Assembly: GCF_003586305.1 (NCBI RefSeq) | Contig: NZ_QXJI01000001.1 | Location: 744,001 to 808,000, forward strand | Length of the DNA: 64,000 bases | Reading direction: 5' to 3' | DNA from: Cognatilysobacter tabacisoli | GTDB lineage: Bacteria; Pseudomonadota; Gammaproteobacteria; Xanthomonadales; Xanthomonadaceae | In this document: positions 48,125-57,189 of the stretch, in pieces | How the letters are laid out: every line of letters begins with the position of its first letter | Numbering within the stretch: the stretch's first letter is position 1 | The notes under the pieces: model-generated | Database searches by the model: none | Told to the model about the DNA's origin: nothing | Seen by the model: only the letters and a program-made list of their open reading frames with translations | Translations under genes and position numbers: made by a program

Positions 48125-50479
48125 GTGGCGCAAGCGTCGACCGCCCGCAAGAAGGCACCCGCTGCGCCCAAGGCGCCGCCGTCGCCGCGCCGCCAGCGCC
48201 TGATGCGCGACATCGCGATGATCGTGATCGCGCCGCTGCTGCTGTACCTGTTCGTCTGCCTCGTCACCTATTCGCCGTCCGACCCGGGCTGGTCGCACTC
48301 CGGCAGCGTCACCGCGCCGCTGCGCAACGCCGGCGGCCACGTCGGGGCCTGGCTCGCCGACGTGCTGCTGTACCTGTGCGGCTACGTCGCCTTCGTGCTG
48401 CCGCTGATCCTCGGCCTGATCGCTTGGATCGCGCTGTTCGGGCTGGACGCCGATGGCGATGGCGACGCCGACCTCGGGCCGGCACTGCGGCTGGTCGGCA
48501 TCGTAGGCTTCCTGGTCGCCGCCACGGGGCTCCTGCAGCTGCGTTGGGGCATGGTCGCGGACCTCTCGGCCGGGGCCGGCGGGATCCTCGGCCGGCTGGT
48601 CGGCAACTCGCTGCTCACCGGGTTCGGCGCCGTTGGCGGCAACCTGTTCCTGATCGCGCTGCTGCTGATTTCGGTCACGCTGGCCACTGGCCTGTCGTGG
48701 CTGACGGTGATGGACCGGATCGGCCAGTGGACTCTGGCGCTCGCGCCGGCCGTCGGCGCGCTGTTCCGCCGCGGCAGCCAGCAGGCCAACGACTGGCAGC
48801 AGACCCGGGCCTTCCGCGAGGAGCGCGAGGAAGCACGCAAGGTCGACACCGAACTGCGCGCCAAGCGCGCGCCGGTCAAGATCGAACCGCCGGCCGCGCC
48901 GGTCGTCGAGAAGAGCGACCGGGCCAAGCGCGAAACCCAGATCCCGCTGTTCCACACCGGCGACGGCAGCGGCATCCCGCCGCTGGCGCTGCTCGACGAC
49001 CCCAAGCCGCAGGCCAAGGGCTACAGCGAGGAGACGCTCGAGACGCTGTCGCGGCAGATCGAGTTCAAGCTCAAGGACTTCCGTATCGACGCGCAGGTCG
49101 TCGGCGCCTACCCAGGCCCGGTGATCACGCGCTTCGAGATGGAACCGGCGCCCGGCGTAAAGGTCAGCCAGATCAGCACGCTCGACAAGGACATCGCGCG
49201 CGGCCTGTCGGTCAAGTCCGTGCGCGTGGTCGACGTAATCCCGGGCAAGTCGGTGATCGGCCTGGAAATCCCGAATACCTCGCGCGAGATGATCTTCCTG
49301 TCCGAGCTGCTGCGCTCGAAGGAATACGACAAGTCGACCAGCCCGCTGACGCTGGCGCTGGGCAAGGACATCGCCGGCCGCCCGACCGTGGCGGACCTGG
49401 CGCGTATGCCGCACCTGCTGGTCGCCGGCACCACTGGCTCGGGCAAGTCCGTCGCGGTCAACGCGATGGTGCTGAGCCTGCTGTACAAGGCCTCCGCGAA
49501 GGACCTGCGGATGCTGATGATCGACCCGAAGATGCTGGAGCTCTCGGTCTACCAGGGCATCCCGCACCTGCTCGCGCCGGTCGTGACCGACATGAAGGAA
49601 GCCGCCAACGGCCTGCGCTGGTGCGTGGCGGAGATGGAGCGCCGCTACAAGCTGATGAGCGCGGTCGGGGTGCGCAACCTCGCTGGCTTCAACAAGAAGG
49701 TCAAGGACGCGCGCGACGCGGGCCAGCCGCTGATGGACCCGCTGTTCAAGCCGAACGCCGAGCTGGGCGAGGCGCCGCGACCGCTCGAGGAGATGCCGTT
49801 CATCGTCATCTTCATCGACGAGTTCGCCGACATGATGATGATCGTCGGCAAGAAGGTCGAAGAGCTCATCGCCCGCCTCGCGCAGAAGGCGCGCGCGGCC
49901 GGCATCCACCTGATCCTCGCCACACAGCGGCCGTCGGTCGACGTGATCACCGGCCTGATCAAGGCCAACATCCCGACCCGCGTCGCTTTCCAGGTCAGCT
50001 CGAAAATCGATTCGCGCACCATCCTCGACCAGTCCGGCGCCGAGACGCTGCTGGGTCACGGCGACATGCTGTACCTGCCGCCGGGCACCGCGATGCCCGA
50101 GCGCATCCACGGCGCGTTCGTGTCCGATGACGAAGTGCACCGCGTGGTCGAGCACCTCAAGCAGGTCGGCGGCACGCCGGACTACATCGAGGGCGTGCTC
50201 GACGAGGTGCAGTCGCTCGGCGACGGCGTGGTCATCGGTGCCACCGGGCTTCCGGAGAGCGGCGGCGGGGCAGGGGACGAGTCAGACCCGCTGTACGACG
50301 AGGCGGTGCGGATCGTGACCGAGACCCGGCGCGCGTCGATCTCCGGCGTGCAGCGCCGATTGAAGATCGGCTACAACCGCGCGGCGCGCCTGATCGAGGC
50401 GATGGAGGCCGCAGGCATCGTGACCCCGCCGGAGCACAACGGCGACCGCAGCGTGCTGGCCCCGCCGCCGCCGAAGTAG
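48125..50479 (+). CDS. ftsK: DNA translocase FtsK
   Basis: FtsK is anchored at the septum and pumps DNA for chromosome dimer resolution. The 784-residue protein starts at a GTG and has an N-terminal membrane domain (about 25-215, four or five helices), a short linker, the alpha/beta motor with Walker [14 protein letters not shown] and Walker [14 protein letters not shown], and the C-terminal winged-helix gamma domain ([22 protein letters not shown], in part) that reads KOPS. It precedes lolA, the usual gammaproteobacterial order (ftsK-lolA-rarA). Confidence 0.97.
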   Translation: MAQASTARKKAPAAPKAPPSPRRQRLMRDIAMIVIAPLLLYLFVCLVTYSPSDPGWSHSGSVTAPLRNAGGHVGAWLADVLLYLCGYVAFVLPLILGLIAWIALFGLDADGDGDADLGPALRLVGIVGFLVAATGLLQLRWGMVADLSAGAGGILGRLVGNSLLTGFGAVGGNLFLIALLLISVTLATGLSWLTVMDRIGQWTLALAPAVGALFRRGSQQANDWQQTRAFREEREEARKVDTELRAKRAPVKIEPPAAPVVEKSDRAKRETQIPLFHTGDGSGIPPLALLDDPKPQAKGYSEETLETLSRQIEFKLKDFRIDAQVVGAYPGPVITRFEMEPAPGVKVSQISTLDKDIARGLSVKSVRVVDVIPGKSVIGLEIPNTSREMIFLSELLRSKEYDKSTSPLTLALGKDIAGRPTVADLARMPHLLVAGTTGSGKSVAVNAMVLSLLYKASAKDLRMLMIDPKMLELSVYQGIPHLLAPVVTDMKEAANGLRWCVAEMERRYKLMSAVGVRNLAGFNKKVKDARDAGQPLMDPLFKPNAELGEAPRPLEEMPFIVIFIDEFADMMMIVGKKVEELIARLAQKARAAGIHLILATQRPSVDVITGLIKANIPTRVAFQVSSKIDSRTILDQSGAETLLGHGDMLYLPPGTAMPERIHGAFVSDDEVHRVVEHLKQVGGTPDYIEGVLDEVQSLGDGVVIGATGLPESGGGAGDESDPLYDEAVRIVTETRRASISGVQRRLKIGYNRAARLIEAMEAAGIVTPPEHNGDRSVLAPPPPK

Positions 50480-50568
50480 CTGAACGCACGAGGCGCGCCG
50501 CGGCGATGTCGTCGCCGCATTCAGGCTTGGCCTCGCACACTCTGACCCGTCTTCCGAAGGAGCCTGCG

Positions 50569-51189
50569 ATGCGCGCCCTGATCACTACCGTCGGCCTCGC
50601 GGCCGCCCTGTTCGCAAGCTCGGCCACGGCCGGCGCGCGCGACGACCTCAACGCGTTCACCAAGGGGCTGAAGGGGCTCGACGGCCGCTTCAGCCAGCAG
50701 GTGTTCGATCCCAAGGGCAAGGTCAAGGAGCGCAGCAGCGGCACCGTGGCGCTTTCGGCCCCGCGCCTGTTCCGCTGGGAGTACGCCAAGCCGTACCCGC
50801 AGGTGATCGTGGCCGACGGCAAGCACGTCTGGGTGCACGAACCCGACCTCGGGCAGGTGACCAAGCGTCCGCAGGGCGCGGCCGAGCAGGACAGCCCGCT
50901 GTCGGCGCTGATCGACCCCGCCAAGCTCGACAGCCGCTACGTAGTGAAGGAAGAGGCGAGCGCGCAGGGGCTGAACTGGCTCTCGCTCGCGCCCAAGGGC
51001 AACGGCGATGCGAGCTTCCGCACCGCGCGTCTGGGCTTCGGCAAGGGCGTGCTGGCGCGGATGGAAGTGGTCGACGCGCTGGGCCAGCGGACCGTGATCG
51101 AGTTCAACGGCTGGAAGCGCAACCCGCGGTTCTCGACCGGCACGTTCCGCTTCGTCCCGGCCAAGGGCGTGGACGTCATCGGCGGATAG
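50569..51189 (+). CDS. lolA: Outer-membrane lipoprotein carrier protein LolA
   Basis: LolA is the periplasmic chaperone that takes lipoproteins from LolCDE to LolB. The 206-residue precursor has a signal peptide (MRALITTVGLAAALFASSATAGA, cleaved near residue 22). The mature part has the typical FSQQVFDPKGKVKERSSG, a RLFRWEYAKPYPQVIVADGKHVWVHEPDLGQV region (in part) and the end TGTFRFVPAKGVDVI. The ATG at 50569 is preceded by GAAGGAG. Confidence 0.95.
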   Translation: MRALITTVGLAAALFASSATAGARDDLNAFTKGLKGLDGRFSQQVFDPKGKVKERSSGTVALSAPRLFRWEYAKPYPQVIVADGKHVWVHEPDLGQVTKRPQGAAEQDSPLSALIDPAKLDSRYVVKEEASAQGLNWLSLAPKGNGDASFRTARLGFGKGVLARMEVVDALGQRTVIEFNGWKRNPRFSTGTFRFVPAKGVDVIGG

Positions 51190-51213
51190 TCCTCGACGAA
51201 ACGCGCGATGAAC

Positions 51214-51241
51214 GACGGCGGCCGATCGGCCGCCGTCTTCG
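51214..51241 (+). terminator. Terminator after lolA
   Basis: A perfect 24-bp palindrome (12-bp arms, GACGGCGGCCGA and its complement) from 51214 to 51237, then TTCGTATT. It can form a very stable stem-loop 24 bp after the lolA stop. Confidence 0.75.
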
Positions 51242-51357
51242 TATTCAGCTCTGGAACCGTTCAGTTGCAGGGCCTGCGCGTCACCGGATATCGACGCCTG
51301 CCTGTCCATCGTTTGCCCAACGCAGCCAGCCGGCAGCGCGAACGCGGAACCACGACG

Positions 51358-52059
51358 ATGCAACGACTAGCGCTCCTCCTCGGACTCGGGCTCGCCAGCT
51401 TCATCGCGACGTCCAACGGCATCGAAGAAGGCTCCGCTCCGCTGATGGTGCAGGCGCGCGCATCCGATCCGACCCCGCAGTCGCGCATCGAAGGCGAGGA
51501 GGCGCTGGACGGCGCCGTTGCCGGCGCGGTCATCGGCGCGATCGCGAGCAAGTTCGACGAGCGCGACGTCGAGATCAAGCTCGACCGAGTCGCCATCGAG
51601 CCGGCCAGCCCGCGCGACCGGGCCCTGGACGGCGAAGGGCTGGTCCGCTTCGGCGGCGAGCAGGAGTGGATCGCGTTCGAGTTCGACGCGATGTACGACA
51701 CTGAGCGTGCGGTCGTCAGCTCGCCGCAGCTGCGATTCGGCGGCGGTGACGACAACGGCGTCGAAGTGGCCGACGGCAGCGCCCTGGCCCGCGATCTAAA
51801 CACCGCGATCTCGTCTGCGCTGCACGAGGAATTCCCGCAGCAGCCGGTGCACTGGCAGGCCGACCGGATCGAATCCGGCGCCGGCAAGGGACGCTTCGTC
51901 CGCGTCGAAGCGACCGGTCTGGTCGATTTCGCGCGCGAGGGCAACGCGCTGGCGACCGTCGAGGCGATCTACGACCGCAGCAAGGGCCGCTGGGTCCAGC
52001 TGGACTACGAACTGGGCGAGAGCGTGCCGCGCGAGGACGCCGGCTTCGCGGCGCGCTGA
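51358..52059 (+). CDS. Exported or membrane-anchored protein of unknown function
   Basis: No family recognised. The 233-residue product from the ATG at 51358 has a hydrophobic N-terminus (MQRLALLLGLGLASFIATSN) that is probably a signal peptide or anchor. After it comes a second hydrophobic stretch in EEALDGAVAGAVIGAIASKF, then an acidic, beta-rich domain (EIKLDRVAIEPASPRDRALDGEGLV, in part) ending LDYELGESVPREDAGF. It lies between lolA and rarA and could be cell-envelope related. Confidence 0.65.
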   Translation: MQRLALLLGLGLASFIATSNGIEEGSAPLMVQARASDPTPQSRIEGEEALDGAVAGAVIGAIASKFDERDVEIKLDRVAIEPASPRDRALDGEGLVRFGGEQEWIAFEFDAMYDTERAVVSSPQLRFGGGDDNGVEVADGSALARDLNTAISSALHEEFPQQPVHWQADRIESGAGKGRFVRVEATGLVDFAREGNALATVEAIYDRSKGRWVQLDYELGESVPREDAGFAAR

Positions 52060-52145
52060 CCCGGGCCCACGCCCGCGCGGATCGCGCCGGGTGGCTGCGG
52101 GAAGATTGGTATCGTGGCGACTCGCTTTGGTAACGATTCCGGCCC

Positions 52146-53522
52146 GTGGCCCGACGCAGCACTTCCCCTCCGATCGATAGCCCCGTCGACCTGCTGACCG
52201 TCGACCGCGACGCCATGCGGCCGCTGGCCGAGCGCATGCGGCCGCGGACGCTCGACGAAATGGTCGGCCAGCGCCGACTGCTGGCGCCGGGGACCGCTTT
52301 GCGTCGTGCAGTCGAGTCCGGCCGCGTGCACTCGATGATCCTGTGGGGCCCACCCGGCTGCGGCAAGACCACGCTGGCGCTGCTGCTCGCGCGTTACGCC
52401 GACGCAGACTTCCGCGCGATCTCGGCCGTACTCTCGGGCCTGCCCGAAGTGCGCCAGGTGCTCGCCGAGGCGGCGCACCGGTTCGCCGAGGGGCGCCGGA
52501 CGGTGCTGTTCGTCGACGAGGTGCACCGCTTCAACAAGGGCCAGCAGGATGCGTTCCTGCCGCACATCGAGCGCGGCACCATCCTGTTCGTCGGCGCGAC
52601 CACCGAGAACCCCTCGTTCGAGTTGAATTCGGCACTGCTGTCGCGGTGCCGCGTGCACGTGATGGAGGCGGTGTCGGTCGATGACATCGCGCAGTCGCTG
52701 CGCCGCGCGGTCGACGACGGCGAGCGCGGACTCGGTGCCCTCGGCCTTCGGGTGTCGGACGAGGCGCTGCGCGAGATCGCGACCGCGGCCGACGGCGACG
52801 TGCGCCGCGGGCTCACGTTGCTGGAGATCGCCGCCGAGCTTGCCGCCGACGAGGACGGCGAGGTGACCGCCGCCACCCTCGTGCAGGTGCTGGCCGACCG
52901 CACGCGCCGCTTCGACAAGGGCGGGGAGCAGTTCTACGACCAGATCTCGGCGTTGCACAAATGCGTGCGCAGCTCGAATCCCGACGCGGCCCTGTACTGG
53001 TTCGCGCGGATGATGGACGGCGGCATCGACCCGAAGTACCTCGCGCGGCGCCTGACCCGGATGGCGGTCGAGGACATCGGCCTGGCCGACCCGCGCGCGC
53101 TGGCGATGGCGATCGAGGCCTGGGATGCGTTCGAGCGGCTGGGCAGCCCCGAGGGCGACCTCGCGCTGGCGCAGCTGGTGATCTACCTGGCCAGCACCGC
53201 CAAGTCGAATGCGGCCTACGCGGCGTACAACGCCGCCCGCGGGGACGTGGGGCAGGGGGGAACCCAGGACGTGCCGCTGCACCTGCGCAACGCACCGACC
53301 AAGCTGATGAAGTCGCTCGGCTACGGCCGCGACTACCAGTACGACCACGACGCCGACGGTGGGGTGGCGCTGGACCAGACCGGCTTCCCGGACGCGATGG
53401 GCGAACGCGTGTACTACCGGCCGGTTGAGCGGGGCATGGAGATCAAGCTCAAGGAGAAGCTGGACCGGCTCCGCGCGGGGCGGCAGCAGGCGCGCGGCGA
53501 CGCGCCCGCAGCCGACGACTGA
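52146..53522 (+). CDS. rarA: Replication-associated recombination protein A (RarA/MgsA)
   Basis: RarA is an AAA+ ATPase related to clamp loaders that acts at stalled replication forks. The 458-residue protein, GTG start, has RPRTLDEMVGQ, Walker A WGPPGCGKTTLA, Walker B TVLFVDEVHRFNKGQQD, sensor 1 VGATTENPSFELNSALLSRC (in part) and the C-terminal MgsA tetramerisation domain with GRDYQYDHD. It follows lolA closely in many gammaproteobacteria, often before serS; here serS is absent and a repeat-rich secreted protein gene follows. Confidence 0.96.
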   Translation: MARRSTSPPIDSPVDLLTVDRDAMRPLAERMRPRTLDEMVGQRRLLAPGTALRRAVESGRVHSMILWGPPGCGKTTLALLLARYADADFRAISAVLSGLPEVRQVLAEAAHRFAEGRRTVLFVDEVHRFNKGQQDAFLPHIERGTILFVGATTENPSFELNSALLSRCRVHVMEAVSVDDIAQSLRRAVDDGERGLGALGLRVSDEALREIATAADGDVRRGLTLLEIAAELAADEDGEVTAATLVQVLADRTRRFDKGGEQFYDQISALHKCVRSSNPDAALYWFARMMDGGIDPKYLARRLTRMAVEDIGLADPRALAMAIEAWDAFERLGSPEGDLALAQLVIYLASTAKSNAAYAAYNAARGDVGQGGTQDVPLHLRNAPTKLMKSLGYGRDYQYDHDADGGVALDQTGFPDAMGERVYYRPVERGMEIKLKEKLDRLRAGRQQARGDAPAADD

Positions 53523-53959
53523 CGGCGCTGCTCCCGGGCGGGCAGCTTCGTGGCGCCGGTCGCGCGCCAGGTCCCGCGCGGCAGCTGCCACGGCGAGTTC
53601 ATTCCCGTCGATGCGCCGCGTCGGGTGATACCGCCCCGGGGGATGTTGCGCGATCGAAACATCGGCCTGCCCCTGGCGGCGCTGCGGTCGGCCCGCCAAT
53701 TGCGGGGCTTTCAGCGGGCATGCGACGGCGGATCCGTGCCGGCCGCGCGCCGGGCGTTTCGATCGTGCATCGTTCTGGCCCGCCCATCCCCCGATCGGGC
53801 GAGGATCGCCCCCCGCGTTGCCGGTTTCCGGGCGATGTTTCCATTCCGAATCAAAGACTTGAGTCTCGGCTCCCGGTGCTTGGCAAGGCTTGTGCGTTCT
53901 TCCGTGGTGCGACGTCGTGCGTTGTCCCCCGCAGCGCCCGTCGCACAGGAGAAAAACGT
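53523..53959 (+). other. Upstream region of the amyloid-like operon
   Basis: This 437-bp gene-free stretch holds the control region for the repeat-rich exported protein. A sigma-54-type sequence lies at 53881-53895. The last 150 bp are noticeably less GC-rich than the surroundings (for example the AATCAAAGACTTGAG stretch). No gene or RNA is seen. Confidence 0.5.
53881..53895 (+). promoter_or_regulatory. Sigma-54-like promoter candidate
   Basis: TGGCAAGGCTTGTGC keeps the invariant GG and GC of the -24/-12 consensus (TGGCAC-N5-TTGC) at the right 10-bp spacing, with TGGCA intact. It lies 64 bp before the ATG of the repeat-rich exported protein. Confidence 0.35.
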
Positions 53960-55324
53960 ATGCGCATTCGACCCTCAACCATCGCGGCAGCGGTGATCCT
54001 CGGACTCGGATTTGCCGGGCAAACGTGGGCGCAGGCTACCAACAACAATTCGGGACTCGGGCTGCAGTTCGCGTTGGACAACGACGCGACCGACAACAGC
54101 GTCAACACCGACAACAGTGACAACAGCGACAACAGCGACAATTCGGACAACAGCGACAACAGCGACAACCGCGACTACAGCGGCAGCAACCGCAACAACG
54201 ACGGACGCGCCCGCGCTAGCGGCTACGGCACCACCGCGGCGAACAACGGATCGGTCGCGACGGCGAACTTCTCCAACTCGTTCAACAGCAACAAGGCGAT
54301 CGCCTCGACCAACCTCGACGGCTACGTCACCAACATCCAGATCCACGACATCGGCAACGTCGCCAAGAACTGGGGCGACGCCAACGGTGGCGACGGCGGC
54401 AAGGGCGGAGCGGGCTACGGCGGCAAGGGCTACGGCGGCGCCGGCTACGGTGGCGACGGTGGCGATGGCGGAGACGGCGGGGACGGCGGCAACGGCGGCT
54501 CGGCCAACAACGGCAGCGCGTCCGCGGGCGATGCGAGCAACGGCAGTGCCGAGATCGGCGACGCCTACGCCGGCAACGGCGGCCGCGGTGGCCGGTCGGA
54601 CAACAACCGCAGCGGTAGTGCGGGCGACGGCGATGCCGACGGTGGCGATGCCGGCGCGGCCAGCCTGGCCGGCGGCGGCGACGCGGGCAACCTGAGCGGC
54701 GACGCCGGAGCGGCCACACTGGCCGGCGGCGGCAACGGCTCGGGCAGCAGCGGTCGCGTGCGCGAACGTGGCATCGGCGACGCGACCAGCGGCGACGCCG
54801 GCGGAGACGGCGGCGACGGTTCGTCGGGCGACGCGATGGCGCAGGCCGGTGGCAACACCGCGTCCGGCGGCGACGGCACGGCGGGTTCGTCGACGGCGGT
54901 CGGCGGAACCGGCATGGCTGTCGGCGGCAACAGCGGCGACCTGGCCAGCGCTGCGGGCGACGGCGGCGACGGCGGCGACGCCAGCAATGGCGACGCGACC
55001 AACGGCAGCGCCGATTCCTACGCCTCCAACGGCAGTGCGGACGCCGGTGATGGCGCCGAGGGCGCTGTCGGTGCCGAGGGCGGCTCCGGTGGCGACGGCT
55101 ACGGCGGCGTCGGCAACGGCGGCGTCGGCAACGGCGCGACCGGCGGAACCGGCGGCAATGGCGGCGCAGTGGCCGTCGATGCCGGCTCGTTCGACATGTC
55201 CAACACGATGAGCAACGTCGGACAGGCCGCGGCCGGGATCATGGTGGTTGCGCAGAACAGCGGCTTTGCCTCGCTGATCCAGCAGGGCGTCACCGTGCAG
55301 GCCAACCTCAACGTCGGCAACTGA
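53960..55324 (+). CDS. Secreted Gly/Asn/Asp-rich low-complexity protein, candidate amyloid or biofilm-matrix subunit
   Basis: A 454-residue exported protein with a Sec signal peptide (about 1-26, ending TWAQA). Residues 51-70 are six DNS repeats plus DN. A non-repetitive segment (about 97-136, FSNSFNSNKAIAS, DGYVTNIQIHDIGNVA) follows. About 140-430 are very rich in Gly, Asp, Ser, Asn and Ala with GGDGG-type repeats. The C-terminus (about 420-454) has AAAGIMVVAQNSGFASLIQQ, which resembles the end of the next protein. There are no Cys residues. By position and composition it is the likely major subunit of a Fap-like system, but I see no clear homology to FapC. CAGGAGA precedes the ATG. Confidence 0.75.
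   Translation: MRIRPSTIAAAVILGLGFAGQTWAQATNNNSGLGLQFALDNDATDNSVNTDNSDNSDNSDNSDNSDNSDNRDYSGSNRNNDGRARASGYGTTAANNGSVATANFSNSFNSNKAIASTNLDGYVTNIQIHDIGNVAKNWGDANGGDGGKGGAGYGGKGYGGAGYGGDGGDGGDGGDGGNGGSANNGSASAGDASNGSAEIGDAYAGNGGRGGRSDNNRSGSAGDGDADGGDAGAASLAGGGDAGNLSGDAGAATLAGGGNGSGSSGRVRERGIGDATSGDAGGDGGDGSSGDAMAQAGGNTASGGDGTAGSSTAVGGTGMAVGGNSGDLASAAGDGGDGGDASNGDATNGSADSYASNGSADAGDGAEGAVGAEGGSGGDGYGGVGNGGVGNGATGGTGGNGGAVAVDAGSFDMSNTMSNVGQAAAGIMVVAQNSGFASLIQQGVTVQANLNVGN
54110..54169 (+). repeat. 9-bp tandem repeats encoding (Asp-Asn-Ser)n
   Basis: Six and two-thirds tandem units of GACAACAGC with minor variants (AGT, AAT, TCG) encode DNS repeats just after the signal peptide. The unit length is a multiple of three, so copy-number change keeps the reading frame. 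Confidence 0.9.
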
Positions 55325-55443
55325 GCGGGCATGCGATGCGCCGCGGCAGGCCCGTGCCCGCCGCGGCGCGTCGTGCACCGGTGCGTTCGACGACATGGAG
55401 GTCGTCGCTCGCCTGGTCCGCCGCAGCGCCTGGAGGAACCCCC

Positions 55444-55887
55444 ATGCAATCCGCTCTCTTGCACTGTCGCTACTTGTGCGTTGCGCTCGCGCTGATCGCC
55501 GGGCCATCGTGGGCCTCCGACGGCGCCATGCCGTCCGCGGCACCGGCACTGCTGTTCGACCAGTCGCCCGCACTCGCGGCCTCGATCGCCCCGGCGCGTC
55601 CCAAGCCCGACGCACCGGCCCGGGTCGACCGCTTCGGCGCGCGCGTACCCGCCGACTCGCTCGCCACGCTGCGCGGCGGCGACGGCTCGATCGACAACCG
55701 CAACAACGTCAACGGCCGGGTCACCGACAACGTCGCCGACGGGGTGGTCAGCGGCAACAACACGCTCGGCGACAACGCGTTCTCCGGCGCGAGCGGGATT
55801 TCCACGGTGATCCAGAACACCGGATCGAACGTGCTGATCCAGAACGCGATGATCGTGACCGTCAAGTTCGCGGACCCGTCGCCTTGA
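55444..55887 (+). CDS. Small exported protein with double-glycine motif and Fap/curli-like C-terminus
   Basis: A 147-residue exported protein. The Sec signal peptide covers about 1-25 (ending GPSWAS). Residues 68-79 read VPADSLATLRGG, a double-glycine processing motif (Leu at -7, Leu at -4, GG at -2/-1). The part after it is Asn-rich (DGSIDNRNNVNGRVTDN), and the C-terminus, ASGISTVIQNTGSNVLIQNA, matches the end of the preceding protein. A strong GGAGGA precedes the ATG. It is translationally coupled to the C39 gene (TTGA overlap). Likely a minor or nucleating subunit; this role is inferred. Confidence 0.75.
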   Translation: MQSALLHCRYLCVALALIAGPSWASDGAMPSAAPALLFDQSPALAASIAPARPKPDAPARVDRFGARVPADSLATLRGGDGSIDNRNNVNGRVTDNVADGVVSGNNTLGDNAFSGASGISTVIQNTGSNVLIQNAMIVTVKFADPSP

Positions 55888-56615
55888 TCGCCCCTGGCAC
55901 CACGGGCAGCACCCGCAACGCGCGTCCACCGGCGCGCGGATCGTGGCGGCGCGCGGCGCTCGTGCTGCTGCTCGCCGCCGGCCAGGCCGCCGCATCGGAC
56001 GTGCCGCTGCGCGTGCCCGGCGCCAGCTACGGCATGCGGCTGACCAGCCTGAAAGAGGCGCGCTTCCGCACGACGGTCCCGCAGCGATACGACTTCAGCT
56101 GCGGCTCGGCCGCGACCGCGACCCTGCTCACGTACCAGTACGGGCACCCGGTCAGCGAGGCCGACGTGTTCGAGCGCATGTACGCCAGTGGCAACCGCGC
56201 CAAGATCCGCGCCGAAGGATTCTCGCTGCTCGACATGCGCCGCTACCTGCGGTCGGTCGGCTACGAGGCCGACGGGTTCGAGCTGCCGCTCGACAAGCTG
56301 CTCGAAGAGGGCGTCCCGGCGATCGTGCTGCTGAACGATCGCGGCTACCGCCACTTCGTCGTGGTCAAGGGGCTGCGCGGCCACCGCGTGCTGATCGGCG
56401 ATCCGGCACGCGGCAACCGCGCGATGTCGCGTCGCCGCTTCGACACGCTGTGGGACAACCGGGTGCTGTTCGTGATCCACAACCGCCGCGAGCGCGCGCG
56501 GTTCAACCAGCGCGAGGACTGGGCGACGGTGCCGCCGGCGCCACTCGAGGCCGGCATCCAGCGCGACAGCCTGCGCAACGCGACCGTGCTCAAGCGCGGC
56601 CACGGCGACATCTGA
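55884..56615 (+). CDS. Stand-alone exported C39-family peptidase (FapD-like)
   Basis: A cysteine peptidase of the C39 type, the family that normally cleaves double-glycine leaders. From the TTG at 55884 (243 residues) it has an N-terminal signal (RGSWRRAALVLLLAAGQAAAS, in part) and the triad: oxyanion Gln67 and Cys73 in QRYDFSCGSAATATLL, His157 in GYRHFVVVKG and Asp173 in VLIGDPARGN. There is no ABC-transporter domain, unlike bacteriocin C39 transporters; Pseudomonas FapD is a comparable stand-alone enzyme. The start is uncertain: the TTG overlaps the previous stop. It probably acts in the periplasm. Confidence 0.85.
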   Translation: MIAPGTTGSTRNARPPARGSWRRAALVLLLAAGQAAASDVPLRVPGASYGMRLTSLKEARFRTTVPQRYDFSCGSAATATLLTYQYGHPVSEADVFERMYASGNRAKIRAEGFSLLDMRRYLRSVGYEADGFELPLDKLLEEGVPAIVLLNDRGYRHFVVVKGLRGHRVLIGDPARGNRAMSRRRFDTLWDNRVLFVIHNRRERARFNQREDWATVPPAPLEAGIQRDSLRNATVLKRGHGDI

Positions 56616-56625
56616 GGACTCGACG

Positions 56626-57144
56626 ATGAACGCGAGCGCCACCCGTTCCCTGACCTTCGCAGTCGCCGCCGTGCTGCTCGCTTCAGCCTGCGCGGACGTA
56701 CACGCCGCCGAGCCGCGCCGCGCGCTGCGCACGATGGGCCCGGGCTGGGTGCCCGTGCCGACGCAGCAGCTCGCCGGCATGCGCGGAGGCTACCAGCTGC
56801 CCGGCGGGCTGCAGTTGTCCTTCGGCGTCGCACGCGTGGTGTACGTCAACAACCAGATGGTCGCGAGCACGCGCGTGGTGATACCGGACGTCGCGCGGAT
56901 GACCGCGTCGCAGGCCACGGCGCTGCGCGAGTTCCAGGACGGCACGGTCGTGCAGGTGGGCGAAGGCAATCGCGTCTCCCCCGGGACCGCCGGCGGACTG
57001 GTGGTGCAGAACGCGCTCGACGGGCAGGACATCCGTGCGGTCACCACGCTCGACATCGGCGTCGACACGCTCGGCGTGTTCCAGGCGCTGAACGCCCAGC
57101 ACGCGCTGCACGACGCGCTGCTGCTGGCACCCGGAACTCCCTGA
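56626..57144 (+). CDS. Small exported protein with double-glycine motif
   Basis: A 172-residue exported protein, with a Sec signal (about 1-28, LTFAVAAVLLASACADVHAA). Residues 44-55 read VPTQQLAGMRGG after WVP, the second double-glycine motif of the locus (Leu at -7, Met at -4, GG at -2/-1). The rest is beta-rich with Val/Gln/Asn motifs (VVYVNNQMVASTRVV, GTVVQVGEGNRV, GLVVQNALDGQDIRAVTTLD in part). TGAGGA precedes the ATG. Possible FapE-like or minor subunit; function unknown. Confidence 0.7.
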   Translation: MNASATRSLTFAVAAVLLASACADVHAAEPRRALRTMGPGWVPVPTQQLAGMRGGYQLPGGLQLSFGVARVVYVNNQMVASTRVVIPDVARMTASQATALREFQDGTVVQVGEGNRVSPGTAGGLVVQNALDGQDIRAVTTLDIGVDTLGVFQALNAQHALHDALLLAPGTP

Positions 57145-57189
57145 TCCCCCACGCGCAGGCACGGTGCCGCGCAACGCAGGATGGTCGCG

